Shown one piece after another: positions 46,502 through 58,974 of a stretch of 64,000 nt of DNA. Position numbers and translations under genes: made by a program. Source of the DNA: Penicillium oxalicum (Eukaryota; Ascomycota; Eurotiomycetes; Eurotiales; Aspergillaceae); assembly GCF_001723175.1 (NCBI RefSeq), contig NC_064653.1, forward strand, positions 2,914,001 through 2,978,000. The letters run 5' to 3'. The notes under the pieces are model-generated. The model searched no databases and had not been told where the DNA came from. It worked only from the letters and a program-made list of their open reading frames with translations. The number at the start of each line of letters is the position of its first letter. Within the stretch, counting starts at the first letter, position 1.

Positions 46502-48810
46502 TCTCAAGCGTCTCGACGGCTTCGCGTTCAGAGAAATGGCGACGTGGGAGACCAAGCGGGGACGGGAAGGGGGAAAGAGGAGAGGAGAGGAGAGCAGTTG
46601 CGCGGAGGGATAGCCCAGAGTCCGTCCAGGATGATGTCAAGGGCGCGCAGCCAGGAAATGGGGCTGATGCGAACTAATTATGGAGGAGGATACCAATCCC
46701 CATTCCATGGCGACTGGCGAGTCTCTGAGGTGGCTGGAGCAATGCGGGGGGGAATGGTGATTGGTGGGAAGCGGACGCAGACGAGGCTGGTTCGGTTCCA
46801 TCGAGTCAAGCCGAGGGGATCACCAGACCACACAAGACTGCTCGAAGGGACGATGAGTCGTGGCCGGTAGTGAGGGCGATAGTACTGCGCATATTACAGA
46901 GGAGATGGGTTGAGTAGGAGTGAGTAGGGAGTACAGTAGTAAGGAGGGATGAAGAATGAGTTGTCGTTTATTTGGGCAGTGGCTGGCTGAGCTCTCCTCG
47001 CGCATCAAACCAAATCCATGCATCAACCAAAGACGGATCGAGGGGGCTTGAAGCGAAATCCTCATCTCATTGCTCCATCGGACACTGCGTCTGGAGTCCT
47101 CACTGAGGACTCCTCGGCCAGCGAGGTGGGACAGAAGATCTCGGTGGCGGTCTTGGAGCCAATGGACCGGGCACAGGTCGGTCGACAAGGGAGTTTCCAG
47201 ATCAGACGGTATTTGTCAGTTTGTCAAGGCCGACGACCTCACGCGCTCTACTGATGTGAGAGACTGGCGAGTATTTCTCTGCATAAGCCGCACGCTTCAA
47301 CACGCGTGAGAAGAACTTGCCAGTTCTGCTCTCGACGCCCACTGCTCTCTCTCTCTCTCTTCGTCCACCACAGATGGTCAGGCTACAGCAATCGCCAAGA
47401 TTCAGACTCCCTCGGCCGGAGAATTCAACGGTTTCACGATCGTCATCTCTTCAAAGGTTGCGTGCAGAATGTGACGTGTATCCTCCAGTCCCCACTCTCC
47501 ACCGGGCTCGGTAAGGCTTGTCACCCGCACGGGAGTTACGGGACTAACCGACCTGCTCAGTGCCCCATCGGGTCGCCCCGAGAGGATCACACTGTCACAA
47601 TGTACTGGGCAGCCACCATGGATCAATTCCCTATCACGCGAACAGAAGATGCTGCAGCTAGTCCGCTGAGCAGCAGATCGTCTCAATACTCAATCACGTT
47701 TGGGGTCTCAATGAGCAGCACCATTAGTAGTGGCTGTCGAGCCTCGTGATGATGTGCGCATCGGGAATCGGCAGTGTGCACTTGTGCCATCTGAGGCGGT
47801 CGAGTCCAGAAGCTAAAACGGATATGCGGCCTCCTACTGATTCGGTGGTCCAGGTTCCTTTGTAACACAGTCTGGACGCCCAGCAGCCACCGGCAATTCT
47901 CCTCCCCAGATGGCCCATGCGGTCCCTCTCCTCTGGACAGTCTCCCCTCCCCCGGGCGCTGCTCTCCGTCTTTAAATTTCCCGATTTGGATGAAGCCAAC
48001 TGTCACGGATAACCGGGCGTCTGTATTTCCGGAAGCCGGCGTACACTAGAGATCTTCAGCCCCGCGCGAGTCGAGCCATTCTCGTATAGCACTGGGCAAA
48101 TCTGCGGCACCATGGTGTCTCATCCATCGACAATGGCCAGAATTGGATGCCCGATTGGAACAAACTCCATTCGGATTGTCACGAAAAGGCTCAGGCTTAT
48201 CGCTGGTCGATGGGGTCCAGTCCTCGGAAGGGCTCTATTCCGAAATGCAAATGCAGGCCGTGGTCCTTTCGTGGCCACGGTCGATCGGATGACGGGGTTG
48301 TTGGTCGATCCCTCTCGGTTGGTGCAGCTTCCGGCTGTGGCGCTCAGATCGGCTCCGGCTTTCATCTGTCGGATGAAATTGACGGCTGAATTTCTTCGGT
48401 TCGAGCAACTACCAGGCTGGCGACGCCTCACGCGGGCCAGGGCTAGTTGAGAACCTGCTGAGCGGGAGCCGGCTGGACGCTGATGCCGGACGGGCTGACT
48501 GAGTACCAGACATGGCACATGGACCTGGGAGGTATACGACAGGCTTTTCTTCCTGATGGGAGGTACCTCGTATGTCTCACATACGGTGATGTCTGAAGCC
48601 GTTTCGGGTCCCTCAACCCCAGACACTATTAATCCAGTTGGGAATCCTGGGTGCAACTTCTCCTTTCAAAAAGGAGGGGTTTCCCGACCTTGGAAATAAA
48701 ACTGGACACTTCACTCTCTCGTCGGCCATCGATTTTGCTTCGCCTGACTGCCTCCTGGACTCTTTCAGCCACAGACCATTTCGTGCACATCGATCGACAG
48801 TCCACGAACC
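46502..48810. other. Divergent region between the pyroglutamyl peptidase and P450 genes
   Basis: About 2.3 kb without a supported gene. Frames on both strands (for example 48120-48656 on the minus strand) have no recognisable content. A TC tract lies at about 47346-47361. Near the P450 a perfect 7-bp hairpin (48660-48676) and an AAATAAA word (48694-48700) lie within 150 bases of the start codon and may belong to its promoter. Confidence 0.45.
48660..48676. promoter_or_regulatory. Small inverted repeat in the P450 promoter
   Basis: CTCCTTT at 48660-48666 and AAAGGAG at 48670-48676 are perfectly complementary around a 3-base loop, about 135-150 bases before the P450 ATG. The arms could be a dimer binding site or a leader hairpin; its function is not known. 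Confidence 0.35.
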
Positions 48811-50751
48811 ATGATGCTGCCTTCGGAGATTTTACAAGACCATAACCTGCTTTACCTCTCAATCTTTGGGGGGCTTGCACTTTTTCTTCTCGGTGCTGTA
48901 TGGAACGATCTGTCAGACGAGATACCTTACCGTCGGTTTCCCCTGGTGGGCAAGGAGTGGTGGGATTTTTCGAACAAAAAAGCCAGAGAGCGGTTCACTC
49001 ACTCTGCAAGAGCTCTGCTCGCAGAGGGGTTCGCCAAGGTATGACAATGGCCCTCGCATTGCCGTCACTTTGATCACTGCCGTGCCAGTCATGCCTGACT
49101 CCCATTTCTCAACAGGGCTTTGCTGTTTTCCAAGTGATTGGGGCCACGAATCCCGTGATCATCCTGGATCCCAAATATATCGATGAGATTAAAAACCACC
49201 CACTTCTGAGCTTTCAGAAAGCTGCGCAACAGGTCAGCCACGTGATCCTACTCTCCTAGTCTAGAGCCAAGCAGTCAACGGTCGAACTAAGCCCAGGAGT
49301 TAGAGCTTCTTCAACAATCGAATCCCAGGGTTCGAGGCACTTCACCAGGATCACGATGCTTTGATCCTTGTCGAGGCGGCGCGGGTCAAGATCACCCAAG
49401 CACTTGGTAAGCGCTTTTCGGTCAATCTAGCGGAAGAGCGTGTCTAACACGTAATTAGGCCCATTGTCCATTCCACTCTCTACCGAGTCGGCCAAGAGTC
49501 TCAAGGACATCATCGTCCCATCAAAAGGTACAGTGGCTAGCTCTCCCCAGGACATGCTTGTCTTTAGCTTGAAACTCACCTTCCGGTTGCCCGGTTAATC
49601 TAGAGTGGACCGCATATAATTTTTTTCAAAAATCTCCCCATATCGTTGCTCGTGTCTCGACCTTGGTGTTCATGGGTGAAAAGGTCTGCCGCGATCCGGC
49701 CTGGCTCGAGGTGGCAGTCAATTACACTATCGATACTTTCCAGGCCGGCCGTGACCTGCGCATGTGGCCATCCATGCTGCGACCCTGGGTGCACTGGTTC
49801 CTGCCAAGCTGTCGGAAAACAAGACAACATCATGCCATTGCAAAGGCCATCGTTTCCCGTGAGATCCAGGCCCGCGCTGAAAGGACCCAGCGCCAGCTCA
49901 ACGGCAAAGTTGTCTCGGAGCGTCCAAATGCACTTGATTGGATAGAGGAGTTGTCATCGGCACATGGCATCCAATCGGACCCGTTGAAAGTTCAACTTGG
50001 CCTATCAGTCGCGGCGATTCATACCACGTCAAACATGCTGACTCATGTCATGTATGATCTGGCCGCCTACCCAGAATACTGCGATCCACTGCGAGAAGAG
50101 ATCAAGGCGGTGCTTGCAGAAGATGGGCGTCTTCAAAAGAGCACTCTTGCGAAGCTCAAATTGTTAGACAGTTTCATCAAAGAATCACAGAGACTCAATC
50201 CCGTCTCCATCAGTGAGTGACGACGAGCTCCACCTAGATTCCCGACTTATTTTGACTTGACCTATGAGCCCTCAACACAAGCTGACTGGTTTCAAAAATC
50301 CGCAGCATCCCTGAACCGAGTCGCCACCGGCCCAGTCGAGTTATCCGACGGCACCAAGATTCCTCGGGGCGCGACTATCGCAGTGTCCGGCCACATCAAT
50401 TTCGACGAGTCAATCTACCCCAATGCCTCCACGTTTGATGGATATCGCTTCTATAAACTGCGTCAAGAACCGGGCCATGAGCACCACCATCAACTTGTGA
50501 CTACTACCAACAAGAGCTTCGATTTTGGACACGGCGTCCATGCTTGTCCCGGCCGATTCTTCGCCGCAAATGAGGTTAAGATTATTGTGATCCACCTGCT
50601 GTTGAAATATGACTGGACGTTCAAAGATGCGCAGGCCGGGGGCCGTCCGAAGAGTCTTCAAATTGGGGTTGAGGTTTTGGCGAATCCTTCGGTGGAGCTT
50701 TTGTTCCGGGCTCGAGAGCCGGAAATCGATCTTGCGGCTTTGGGAGAGTAG
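48811..50751 (+). CDS. Cytochrome P450 monooxygenase, fungal ent-kaurene-oxidase-like type
   Basis: Six exons (48811-49038, 49116-49232, 49304-49406, 49459-49527, 49604-50212, 50306-50751) give 523 residues, the normal length. An N-terminal anchor spans about residues 14-32, followed by a Pro-poor hinge and FPLVGKEWWDF. The I-helix has AAIHTTSN (about 308-315), the K-helix ExxR is E365-R368 (KESQR), and the heme loop is FDFGHGVHACPGRFFA with Cys456 as iron ligand. All expected catalytic elements are intact and the frame is continuous across five GT-AG introns. FGHGxHACPGR followed by AANE fits the large fungal group that includes ent-kaurene oxidases and indole-diterpene or meroterpenoid P450s. 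The substrate cannot be told. No other secondary-metabolism gene is adjacent. ATG codons at 48811 and 48814 are both possible starts. Confidence 0.95.
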
Positions 50752-52580
50752 AAAAGCGGAGATTTTACGATATCAAACCATGGTCACTTCGATGATCATT
50801 TGATTTGGGGGAGGTGGATGGAGAGTGGGGGTTTCCCCCCCCTTCCCTTTTATGTATTTACTTGATGCGTCTTTGACATTTGGTTTCATAGCGGTGATCA
50901 TCTTGAAGTTGTATAGGGTTCTTGATTACTCGTTCAGAAATCGCTCCTTGGCAATTCCAAGAAAAAGTCCACTTGATTTGACAGTTCTTGTAAGGTCAAG
51001 TTGATGAAACATTTATCAAGATATATATATTGGGTAGTCCTGGACCTAAATGTGGATCCTGGACTAAATCCGAGAGATTAAGGTTAAGGTTCCGATGTGA
51101 AAAAAACATAGCTACTAACCTTGGTGAGTCTCTTGTCACTACAGTATCGCCTACCTATCAATATCCTGGAGTCCGGACGGAAGCTCCCACGAGTCCTCCA
51201 ACAATGTTGACCCTTCAACAACATATACCTCCAATGTTGGCGATCATAGGCCCGGTACCTAGTATACAGTATGGATGTAGTCTCCAGTCTTGACATTTGA
51301 AGCACCAGAGATGAATGTGAACAACATGCTCGCTTTACCTATGACTGTATACATGTTCAAATTAAATCCACAACTGTTTTTTTTTTTTTTGGAACGCGGT
51401 GCATGCGACAACCCTAGTACTTCAAAATTCCAATCAAAACATATGGCCGTTGAGGCTCTTCTGTGACAAAGGCTGTCTTCACACCGGCAAGATTGAGATT
51501 CTAAGAATAGACGTGTTGATGACGATTCTGGCTATTTTGCGACAATCCAATTTCTTAGTAGGCACTAAGGTCTACATATGCCAAGCCATATAGATTACTA
51601 TCAACGGACCCAGACCGCGTGGGGCTACCGGTGCAGAGCGCGGAAATTCAATAGAACCATGGGTTGTGTTTCCGAAACTCAAAGATGCACACACCACCAG
51701 GTCAATTTGTTTTTAACTTTTGCAACTATTGTTCACGAAGATTCAATCAAATGCCATTGAACAAGTATGACTAGTAGTCTCTAGGTGGTGACACCGCTTC
51801 TTCTTTCTCAGCCTTGTCTTGTTCAACCTCGGACTAGGTATTGATGAATTGAAGGCAAGACCAAGTCTTTAGATTGATACTCTGTGCAGATCACGGTCGA
51901 TCAGGGCCTTGGTGTCAAAATGTCTCTCTCTCTCTCGAGCTTGTATAAGATACTCGAGATGTTAGCCCTTGACTACCCCATCCCCAGCGGCTTATGCTTA
52001 TCCTTGATAACAGAAAAAGAAACAAGGTCAATTTTCAAAGAAGTCATGACTGACAATCTCAATTCCACCGATTTTCAAGATTTAATCTCTTCGGTTTCGA
52101 GTAGGCTGACAGCCTAGGGCATCCTGCACCCCCTCTCCTGCGCCTTCCTCCCCCTTCCCTCATCCGCTCTGCAAGGGTCTCTGATCAACGTCCGGCATCA
52201 CACAAAGCTACTTGAGGCTGGTGTACTGGCGGCGCATATCAAGATAAACGCAAGGCATTTAATTAGGTTGGACGACTGTACTTGCTGTCAACGGCTGTAC
52301 AGTGGAGTGGACAGGTGTCTGGCGAACGCTGGAGCATCCTGTATGTATTACAACGGAGTAGTAGGCGGTGGAGTACCTGCGGACTGGGACGATCGGTACA
52401 TGTACATGGCCGGAATGATGAACATTGCATGGATTGTACATTTAGTTTCGGGGTTTAGTGTTGGGAACCGTCGTGTCGTGAAGTTGTGAATTCGTGTGTG
52501 ATTGAGTCGTGTTGAAACGGTGGAGACTGCGATGGGAGTACTACCTGTGTATGTAGATGCTCCTCTGACTCGGTGAGAAG

Positions 52581-52597
52581 AGCAGCAGCAGCAGCAG
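52581..52597 (+). repeat. AGC trinucleotide repeat
   Basis: Five to six AGC units in noncoding DNA. A minor microsatellite. Confidence 0.85.
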
Positions 52598-53281
52598 TAG
52601 TATCGTGTGCGTGTGGTGGATTTCTGGAGTGGGTTCATTCTTTGTACTTAGTAGTAACCTTACCAGACTGAGTATTACTTGCGAGTGGTCACCGTTTCTG
52701 GTGTTTGTGTGCGTGGTTATCATAGAGAGGTTAGTTGTCGCAGTATCACTTTTTAGTATTTAGTATCTACTAAATGTCCTCTACTCACAGGTATAACCCA
52801 GCCTTCAGAGCTAGCAGTAGGCAGTGGGCACTGCCCGCCAGGAACAAATCTCGGATCCAAGTCGAGTCGAGCGGAGATGGCGGGGCAATCCTCGACAATT
52901 TTCATCCACTTTGCATGGCATCCATGGAATCACGAAACCCGCTCCCGTCGCAAATAACGAATGTGGGAAGAGCTAGTCAGAGCTTTTTTTTGGTCTCTTT
53001 TACTTTTACACACAACCTAGCAGAATCTTTTGACTATGCTGCACATTGTTGCTGTATTCAGGAGCTGGTAGATAGCATCGACACCTCTTTCGATATCAAA
53101 GTCAAATCAATATATAACTGTGTCATTGTCATGTTGCTCTCGTCTTCTGGGGGGTTTTTTCTATATTGTGTATGTGATCAATAGCGAGGACAGTCAAGCG
53201 AGGTCAACTGACGTGCTGTGCACGATTTCAATTTCAAGTATGCCGAGTCGTCGACCCTGGTGAGGGCGAGACTCGCTAATT

Positions 53282-53294
53282 GGGGGGGGGGGGG
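53282..53294 (+). repeat. G13 homopolymer
   Basis: Thirteen consecutive G residues. The count may be affected by sequencing error. Confidence 0.9.
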
Positions 53295-53535
53295 AAGATG
53301 GCACTGTGCGGTGTAGAACATGATAATAATAAGCTTGACGAGCGAACCCCTCATGCTTCATGTCAAGCACAGACCCCCGATTGGGATTCAAACACGGACA
53401 CGGTCATCCACAGGCTTAGGGGGGGGTTGAAGGACGACTACACTCCCGACTCCACCGTCACGTCTTGACGTTCGCAGAGACGAGGGAAGAAAAAAAAAGC
53501 ATTAGTTCCGTCTCCCCACTGGACACGAGGGGGTG

Positions 53536-53562
53536 ATTCAAGTTCAGGTTCAGGTTCAGGTC
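53536..53562 (+). repeat. GTTCAG hexamer repeat
   Basis: About four degenerate copies of GTTCAG in tandem, followed by related CCAGTTCC units. A noncoding microsatellite in the interval after the P450. Confidence 0.75.
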
Positions 53563-56500
53563 CCAGTTCCAGTCCCGGTCCACAATCAATCGATCGTCGA
53601 GTTCCAGTGGACCGGAACGGAGGGGAAAAGAGAAAACTCTCAACAATCCACAATGCTCATTGGACCTCGGGATACGTTGCTCTTTCCATCGGATTCGGAC
53701 GCCATTGGAGACAGAGTGAGTCAGTCCATGCTCAGAGGGGGATGACTACGACAGTTGGGGTACTTGTGTGCCCGCCGGAGAAAGACAATATAACCTCTTT
53801 AGGACAGATGGACGCGTGACGCGACTGTGAGCGCGTCGCGAACCCGCTTGGGCAGCTGTTTGTGACGGGTAAACCCTTCGCGTTCTCGGTCCAGTGGCTG
53901 GGTATCGCCAGTATGACTGGATACATATGTACTCGAGCAATGTTTGGTAATGTTGATCAGTCTCCATCTGTCTCACTTCTGACTCTCGTTCCAAAATTAT
54001 ACGTAGGGTCCTCCTACAAGGCGAATACTGTACTACAGTACTACCGTGGGATCTTGGAAGGTGTAGGTGCTCGTCTACTACCCTTTTTCATATATCCTTT
54101 AGATTCCTGTATTGAGGGGTCATTGTCTGCTTCGAGATCCGTGGTGATGCTTTGTTGCAATCGACAGGACTAACCAGAGTGCAATTATCTGAATAGCATT
54201 GTCAATTTGACTCGACCTATGGCTCTAATCGATACTCTTTCCTTTCATTGCAGAATAGTACCGCACCAATTCTTCCACGTCGAGAAAGCTCTCTCGGATC
54301 TTGACCATTTCGTGTGATCGACTGGACGCCAAAGCGCCCGCACAAAAGAGTGTCGGCGAACCACACGAGTGAGATTGAAAGTGGATCCACCATGAGCCCG
54401 TTCAAGCGTTCTGGACCCCCCTCCCACCTTGGATTTCCAGAGAAAATTCTCCCAGAATGGATGGATCCGGCAGTGGGACTGAATTGAACCTGATCAATGC
54501 TTTTGTTTTTTGCTTTTGATTTTGGTCAAACCTTCAGGTGTAACCTAAAAAGCCTTTGGTGTGGGTGAACGGACCACACTGGCACATAGATCCTCTTCTT
54601 CCACTGAGGAGTGAGGGCAGTATACAAAAGTGTGTGTGTATCCGTGCACGCACACAATCCACAGTCACGCTTCCTTACCATCATGGTCGGTCGAGTTCGA
54701 TGTCCAGTCTTGTGCGTTTTGATGGCCTCTTTTTGGGAGTCTGCTCACCGTAGCAATTGTTGCCCTGTGTACCTGATGGCAACCGCCGAATGAAACTTGG
54801 GGGTTTCCGGAAACACTCTTCCCGGAAGATCACAAGTGGCGAGATCGAAGTCCCGACACACCCGCCACGGCCCGTGAAGCTACCACATTCAACGGGACCA
54901 GAAGTTGAGTTTTTAAACTCCAAAGCTGTGGTGCGAGATTGCTGATGTAGGCTACTGTTGAAAGATAGATGTAGTTTATATTTCATCTGGGCTTTTTTTG
55001 GTTATTTACTATGTATTTCCATTTGTTTATCCAATGCTCGGCTGTGTGGCTGACGCGTGGAGTATCATGGCTCGTGAAGACGCGACGATGGCAGTAGCAG
55101 GTCGATACGATCAAAATGTGGGAGGAAGTATTGATTCTAGGCTCACCCCTTCTGAAAATGCTAGATGAGTGCCCAAATCTTTCATGAGTCCGTGTGGACG
55201 AAAGTCCGGTCGGGTTGCGTCTTCTAGTTTTCGAGAATGATTTCGGATGGTCCCTTGTTTACGGGCAGTATGGCTACATAAGTATGACTATGAGTATGTA
55301 ATTCGTAGCTACAAGGTGTTGGATGTCGCTTGGGTCAAGGGACGCACCGACATCCGGTTGTTCTCTGGATCCAACTGCAGGGCGCGTCAAGTAAGGTCCG
55401 AGCTGCAGGTTCATCACTCCGGAAGGACTCGACGAAGATCTAAACAACTCGACACATTCCTCACGTGAACCAACAACAAACAAATAGCTGGATTATGAGA
55501 GAGAGAGAGAAAAGGAAAAAAAAAAAATAAGCGCAAGGCATCACCGACCTGAGAGACCTCTGAAGCTGACCGAGCAATTGGGCTGGGCGGCCTTCCAGTC
55601 AACGCGAACGGAAGAGGCGACAAGCGAGACTACGGGCTTCATTAGGGTAGCTCGTGGCTACTACGGTAGATTTTCTGTCGTAGGAAGAGGTACACCGAAA
55701 GAGATCAAAAAAAATACTCTCACTTGATTCGACAAGACAATGCTTGACGGGAGAATTTTTTTTTTTTTAGACGCGAGTGTACTCAAGGTACCTGTACACT
55801 ACTGTAGCACTAGTGCCGGTGACTCGGTGGCCGGTGCTCCTCGAGGTGGGCCAGGTCAGAGGACGGGCCTCGGGTGTACCTGATACCACCTATTGCTGCT
55901 TGGTGACCGCATATTGGGTAAGTATCTGGTACCCCAAGGTGTGGTCACACACGAGTACCAGCTGAGAGGAATTTTGGACCTTTCGAGTCCTTTTGCCCCC
56001 TCTCTGGTGGCTCCGATTCGTGGTGCTGCGTGTCGTGCCCATCGCCCGTTGTGCCCGCTCTTTTGCAGTCTGGTGGACTCTCCAAGTACCTTTTCCTTAC
56101 CGCAGCAGCTTCCAGGACTCCCAAGTCCTCCGTGAACTCGGCGTACCTCCACACCCACCGTCCACGTCCACGTCCACCAACCCGCCTCACTGATGGGCAC
56201 CCAACCCAGCTCCCTCATTTGCCCATTTTGCTCATTTGCTCACCTGCTCACCTCTCACCTCCTTCCTTCCTACAACTCCCCTTTCTTTCTCGCACCTGTA
56301 ACCCTTCTCATCTCCCCCCTTCCATTTTCCTCCATTTTTGGCGAGGAAAATCTACTTGCACCCTTTCTTTTGTGTCCCCTCTGATGTGTGGTGAAGCCGG
56401 CATCCTGACTTCCCTCTGTACTGTACTACTCGGGATGGAGCCGCAGTTGTGATTTGGTGATCGCCCGATATCTCAGATATCCGCCCAGTCTCAAGGTGGG

Positions 56501-56937
56501 CGCATTCCGCAAATCGACCCTCACCGCGCAGCCATACACCTCAGATCCGGGGTTCCTTTGCTGCAAGGTGTTCGCCCTGCACCTTTGTTTTTTTTTTCCT
56601 TCACAGACAATTCACCATCATTTTTCAATTCCTCCTGACAACTCCTACCTCTCCATCTTTCTCTTTTCCTTCTTTTCCCTTCCCTTTCCCGGCCCTCGCG
56701 CACCCGTGTGTTTCCTTGTCTCTCTACTTCACGACCTCACGACCCGCCCCCCCCCCCCCAATCACACCCTCACGCGCGATCGCGTGTTGTTGCGACATTC
56801 CACCTTATCCTGTCCACCACTTGACCCTCGTCGCGTGACGAAACACTGATCCCGAACCCAATTATTTGCCTTGACGTCGTGGTGCAACAACATTTCCTCC
56901 GCATTCCAGGGACCGGAGATCGCCTCCGGTCGCCATC

Positions 56938-58974
56938 ATGGCTCAGCGTCAGCTCTCCCGCACGCTCCCCAAGAACTTCACCTTTCCCTCTCTCAACGCA
57001 GATGAGCCTCGCACTCCCGAGCGCGAGCTCCATCAAATTGAAGTGCCTCCACCACCGCGACACTCCATCTCCAGTGCGCGCCTGCCTCGCGTGCGCGCCC
57101 GCGCCGGTACGGATGTCTGTGAGCGCATCAACCTGGATCTCTTCCGCTTTCAAGGTGCCCGTACCTCACCAGATGTCCCTGTGCCCTCCATTGAGTTTCC
57201 CTCCCGGGAATCCTCCCCCTTGAACGCGTTGGAGTCGGGCTACCTCACCAATGACGACCGCTTCCTGGCACCTCCTCGCCAGCGCATGATCTTCAGAACA
57301 CCACCCTCTCAGATCCGTGGCACTACATCCGACCTGAGCGACGCAGAACATATGTGGCCTTCATGGGATGAGACGCCAGGACTGGCGCGCGGAATCGCGC
57401 GTCCCGGGTCCTCCTGTTCGGATTCATCATGTGAGTCGGTGGAAACCTTGGCATCTCGTCCCTCGGTGGGCGGGAGCTGCACCAGCATGGAGAGTGACTG
57501 TCTTGAACTTCATTACCCGCTGGAATTCTCCAAGGAGTCGGACCAGGAATCCCCTTGTCGGGCCTCAGGCCTGCCCTGTGAGCAGAAAACCTATGCCAAG
57601 GATAAGACCTGGACGCGCGAGATGGACAATCACCTCTGGAACACCTTCCAGCTGTACCTGCAGGATCCCACCATTACGCCCTTCAAGCAGACTCCTGGGA
57701 GTATCCCGCCGCTCGGAGTGACTGCTCGAGTGGCGCGTCGTGCCCGACGCACCTGGGACACCAGAAGATTGCCTTTTGCCCAACCTCCTCGCACCGAATC
57801 AAACGCGCAGAGTGGTAGTTCCACGCCGCGTGCGCAGGACTCGGGTTCGCAGCCAGCGTGGCCACGGTCGGATGCAAAGACCCGGGGTCGACTGAAGCTA
57901 CTCTGCCGCCGCAGGTTCTCCATCTCGCCTCACTACCATCGCATCATGCAATCTCGCACCCCCGAGCCCGTAGTCCACATAGACGGCGCCCCGTCCGCGC
58001 CCGCCCACGAGGTGTATCATGAGAGCAATCCGTACGCCACCCGTGACCTTGGAGTCTCCCTCGTCTCCACCCACAACACCGCTGTCCTGGCCGGTCTTGC
58101 AGAGCAGCAGCCGTCGGGGCAGCAGCATCTGGAATGGTTCAACAATGTCGTTGAGCCGGTCGTCCAGCCAGCTCGCCCGGTTGCTCACTCCATGCCGGCT
58201 CCCTCGCACCAAAACCTCCCATTCCCGGCAATGGATATGCACGACATGCCTCCGCGCCTGGGATCACCCTTTGTGTACAGCACTTGGGGACCCGGAGGCT
58301 CACATTCACAAATTGGACGTACACCTCCGGCACCCAGACGAGAGACCATCCACGTTCCCCCTCGTCGATCGCGGCGGTTCACCTGTCTGGACTCGAGCAC
58401 GACACATCCGGACGATGTTTTCGCTAATGACACCAGAACGCATGGAACGACTGGTTTGGATGAGCACGAAGAGGATGACGCGGAAGTGCATGACCGCTTG
58501 GAGCACTTTCTCCGCGAGAACAAGTGTCAAAGTATGGGCAAAGGCCGTGTTCGTATTCGGAACCGTGGGGCCACCACGTCTGGGGCTGTCCCGCCTCGGG
58601 ACGTCGATCAGCTTTTCTCACCTCCGTCTTCCGCGACCTCTTCTCACAATGAAGACACCACTCCCGTGTCCAAGCCGCTGGCAAATCCTCTCTTGAATAT
58701 TGGTGGAGAGCACATCAAGCGTCTTGGCTCGCCATTCAAGCTTGACACCGCCCTCAAGCGGCGCGAGGCACCCAAGCGAGGTGGTCGGCATACTCCCTCA
58801 CTGTCAGAACCCTTTGTGAACTATGCCGCCTTTAGCCCGCGGATGGGCCCGTCTCTGAATTTGACCCCGTACCCAGAACATGAGAAGCTCGCTGCGCCGC
58901 CGATGCCTCATCCCTTTGAAGACGGCCTCTCAGATGCCGAACGCATTCGCCGGCAGATCCTGATGCGCAAGTAG
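56938..58974 (+). CDS. Conserved-looking protein of unknown function, 678 residues
   Basis: One exon with strong coding character and no stop for 2 kb. I do not recognise the family with certainty. Most of the protein is Ser/Pro/Arg-rich and probably disordered. One compact segment at about residues 223-270 stands out: KTWTREMDNHLWNTFQLYLQ, followed by DPTITPFKQTPGSIPPLGVT and ARVARRARRTWDTRR. The spaced tryptophans and basic helix faintly recall a Myb/SANT-like helix, but this is only a resemblance. LNIGGEHIKRLGSPFKLDTALKRRE (about 582-606) and the C-terminal GLSDAERIRRQILMRK look like further conserved short motifs. An acidic patch (DEHEEDDAEVHDRLEHFLREN) precedes them. The ATG at 56938 follows a long pyrimidine-rich leader. 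It could be a regulatory or scaffold protein. Confidence 0.8.
   Translation: MAQRQLSRTLPKNFTFPSLNADEPRTPERELHQIEVPPPPRHSISSARLPRVRARAGTDVCERINLDLFRFQGARTSPDVPVPSIEFPSRESSPLNALESGYLTNDDRFLAPPRQRMIFRTPPSQIRGTTSDLSDAEHMWPSWDETPGLARGIARPGSSCSDSSCESVETLASRPSVGGSCTSMESDCLELHYPLEFSKESDQESPCRASGLPCEQKTYAKDKTWTREMDNHLWNTFQLYLQDPTITPFKQTPGSIPPLGVTARVARRARRTWDTRRLPFAQPPRTESNAQSGSSTPRAQDSGSQPAWPRSDAKTRGRLKLLCRRRFSISPHYHRIMQSRTPEPVVHIDGAPSAPAHEVYHESNPYATRDLGVSLVSTHNTAVLAGLAEQQPSGQQHLEWFNNVVEPVVQPARPVAHSMPAPSHQNLPFPAMDMHDMPPRLGSPFVYSTWGPGGSHSQIGRTPPAPRRETIHVPPRRSRRFTCLDSSTTHPDDVFANDTRTHGTTGLDEHEEDDAEVHDRLEHFLRENKCQSMGKGRVRIRNRGATTSGAVPPRDVDQLFSPPSSATSSHNEDTTPVSKPLANPLLNIGGEHIKRLGSPFKLDTALKRREAPKRGGRHTPSLSEPFVNYAAFSPRMGPSLNLTPYPEHEKLAAPPMPHPFEDGLSDAERIRRQILMRK

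Larger units (their letters stand above)
50752..56937. other. Gene-poor interval after the P450
   Basis: No supported gene in 6.2 kb. The left part is AT-richer and carries short simple repeats; all frames are short and unrecognised. From about 55780 onward the plus strand becomes strongly pyrimidine-rich, as expected for the promoter and long leader of the gene starting at 56938. Several short upstream frames, such as one from 56193, would lie in that leader. Confidence 0.5.

Noticed and set aside
48120..48656. A 178-codon minus-strand frame upstream of the P450
   Set aside because: No recognisable motif and Arg/Ser/Pro-rich chance composition; it lies in the P450 promoter region.
10071..50751. 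A secondary-metabolite cluster containing the methyltransferase and the P450
   Set aside because: They are 38 kb apart with essential housekeeping genes between them and no synthase, transporter or pathway regulator.
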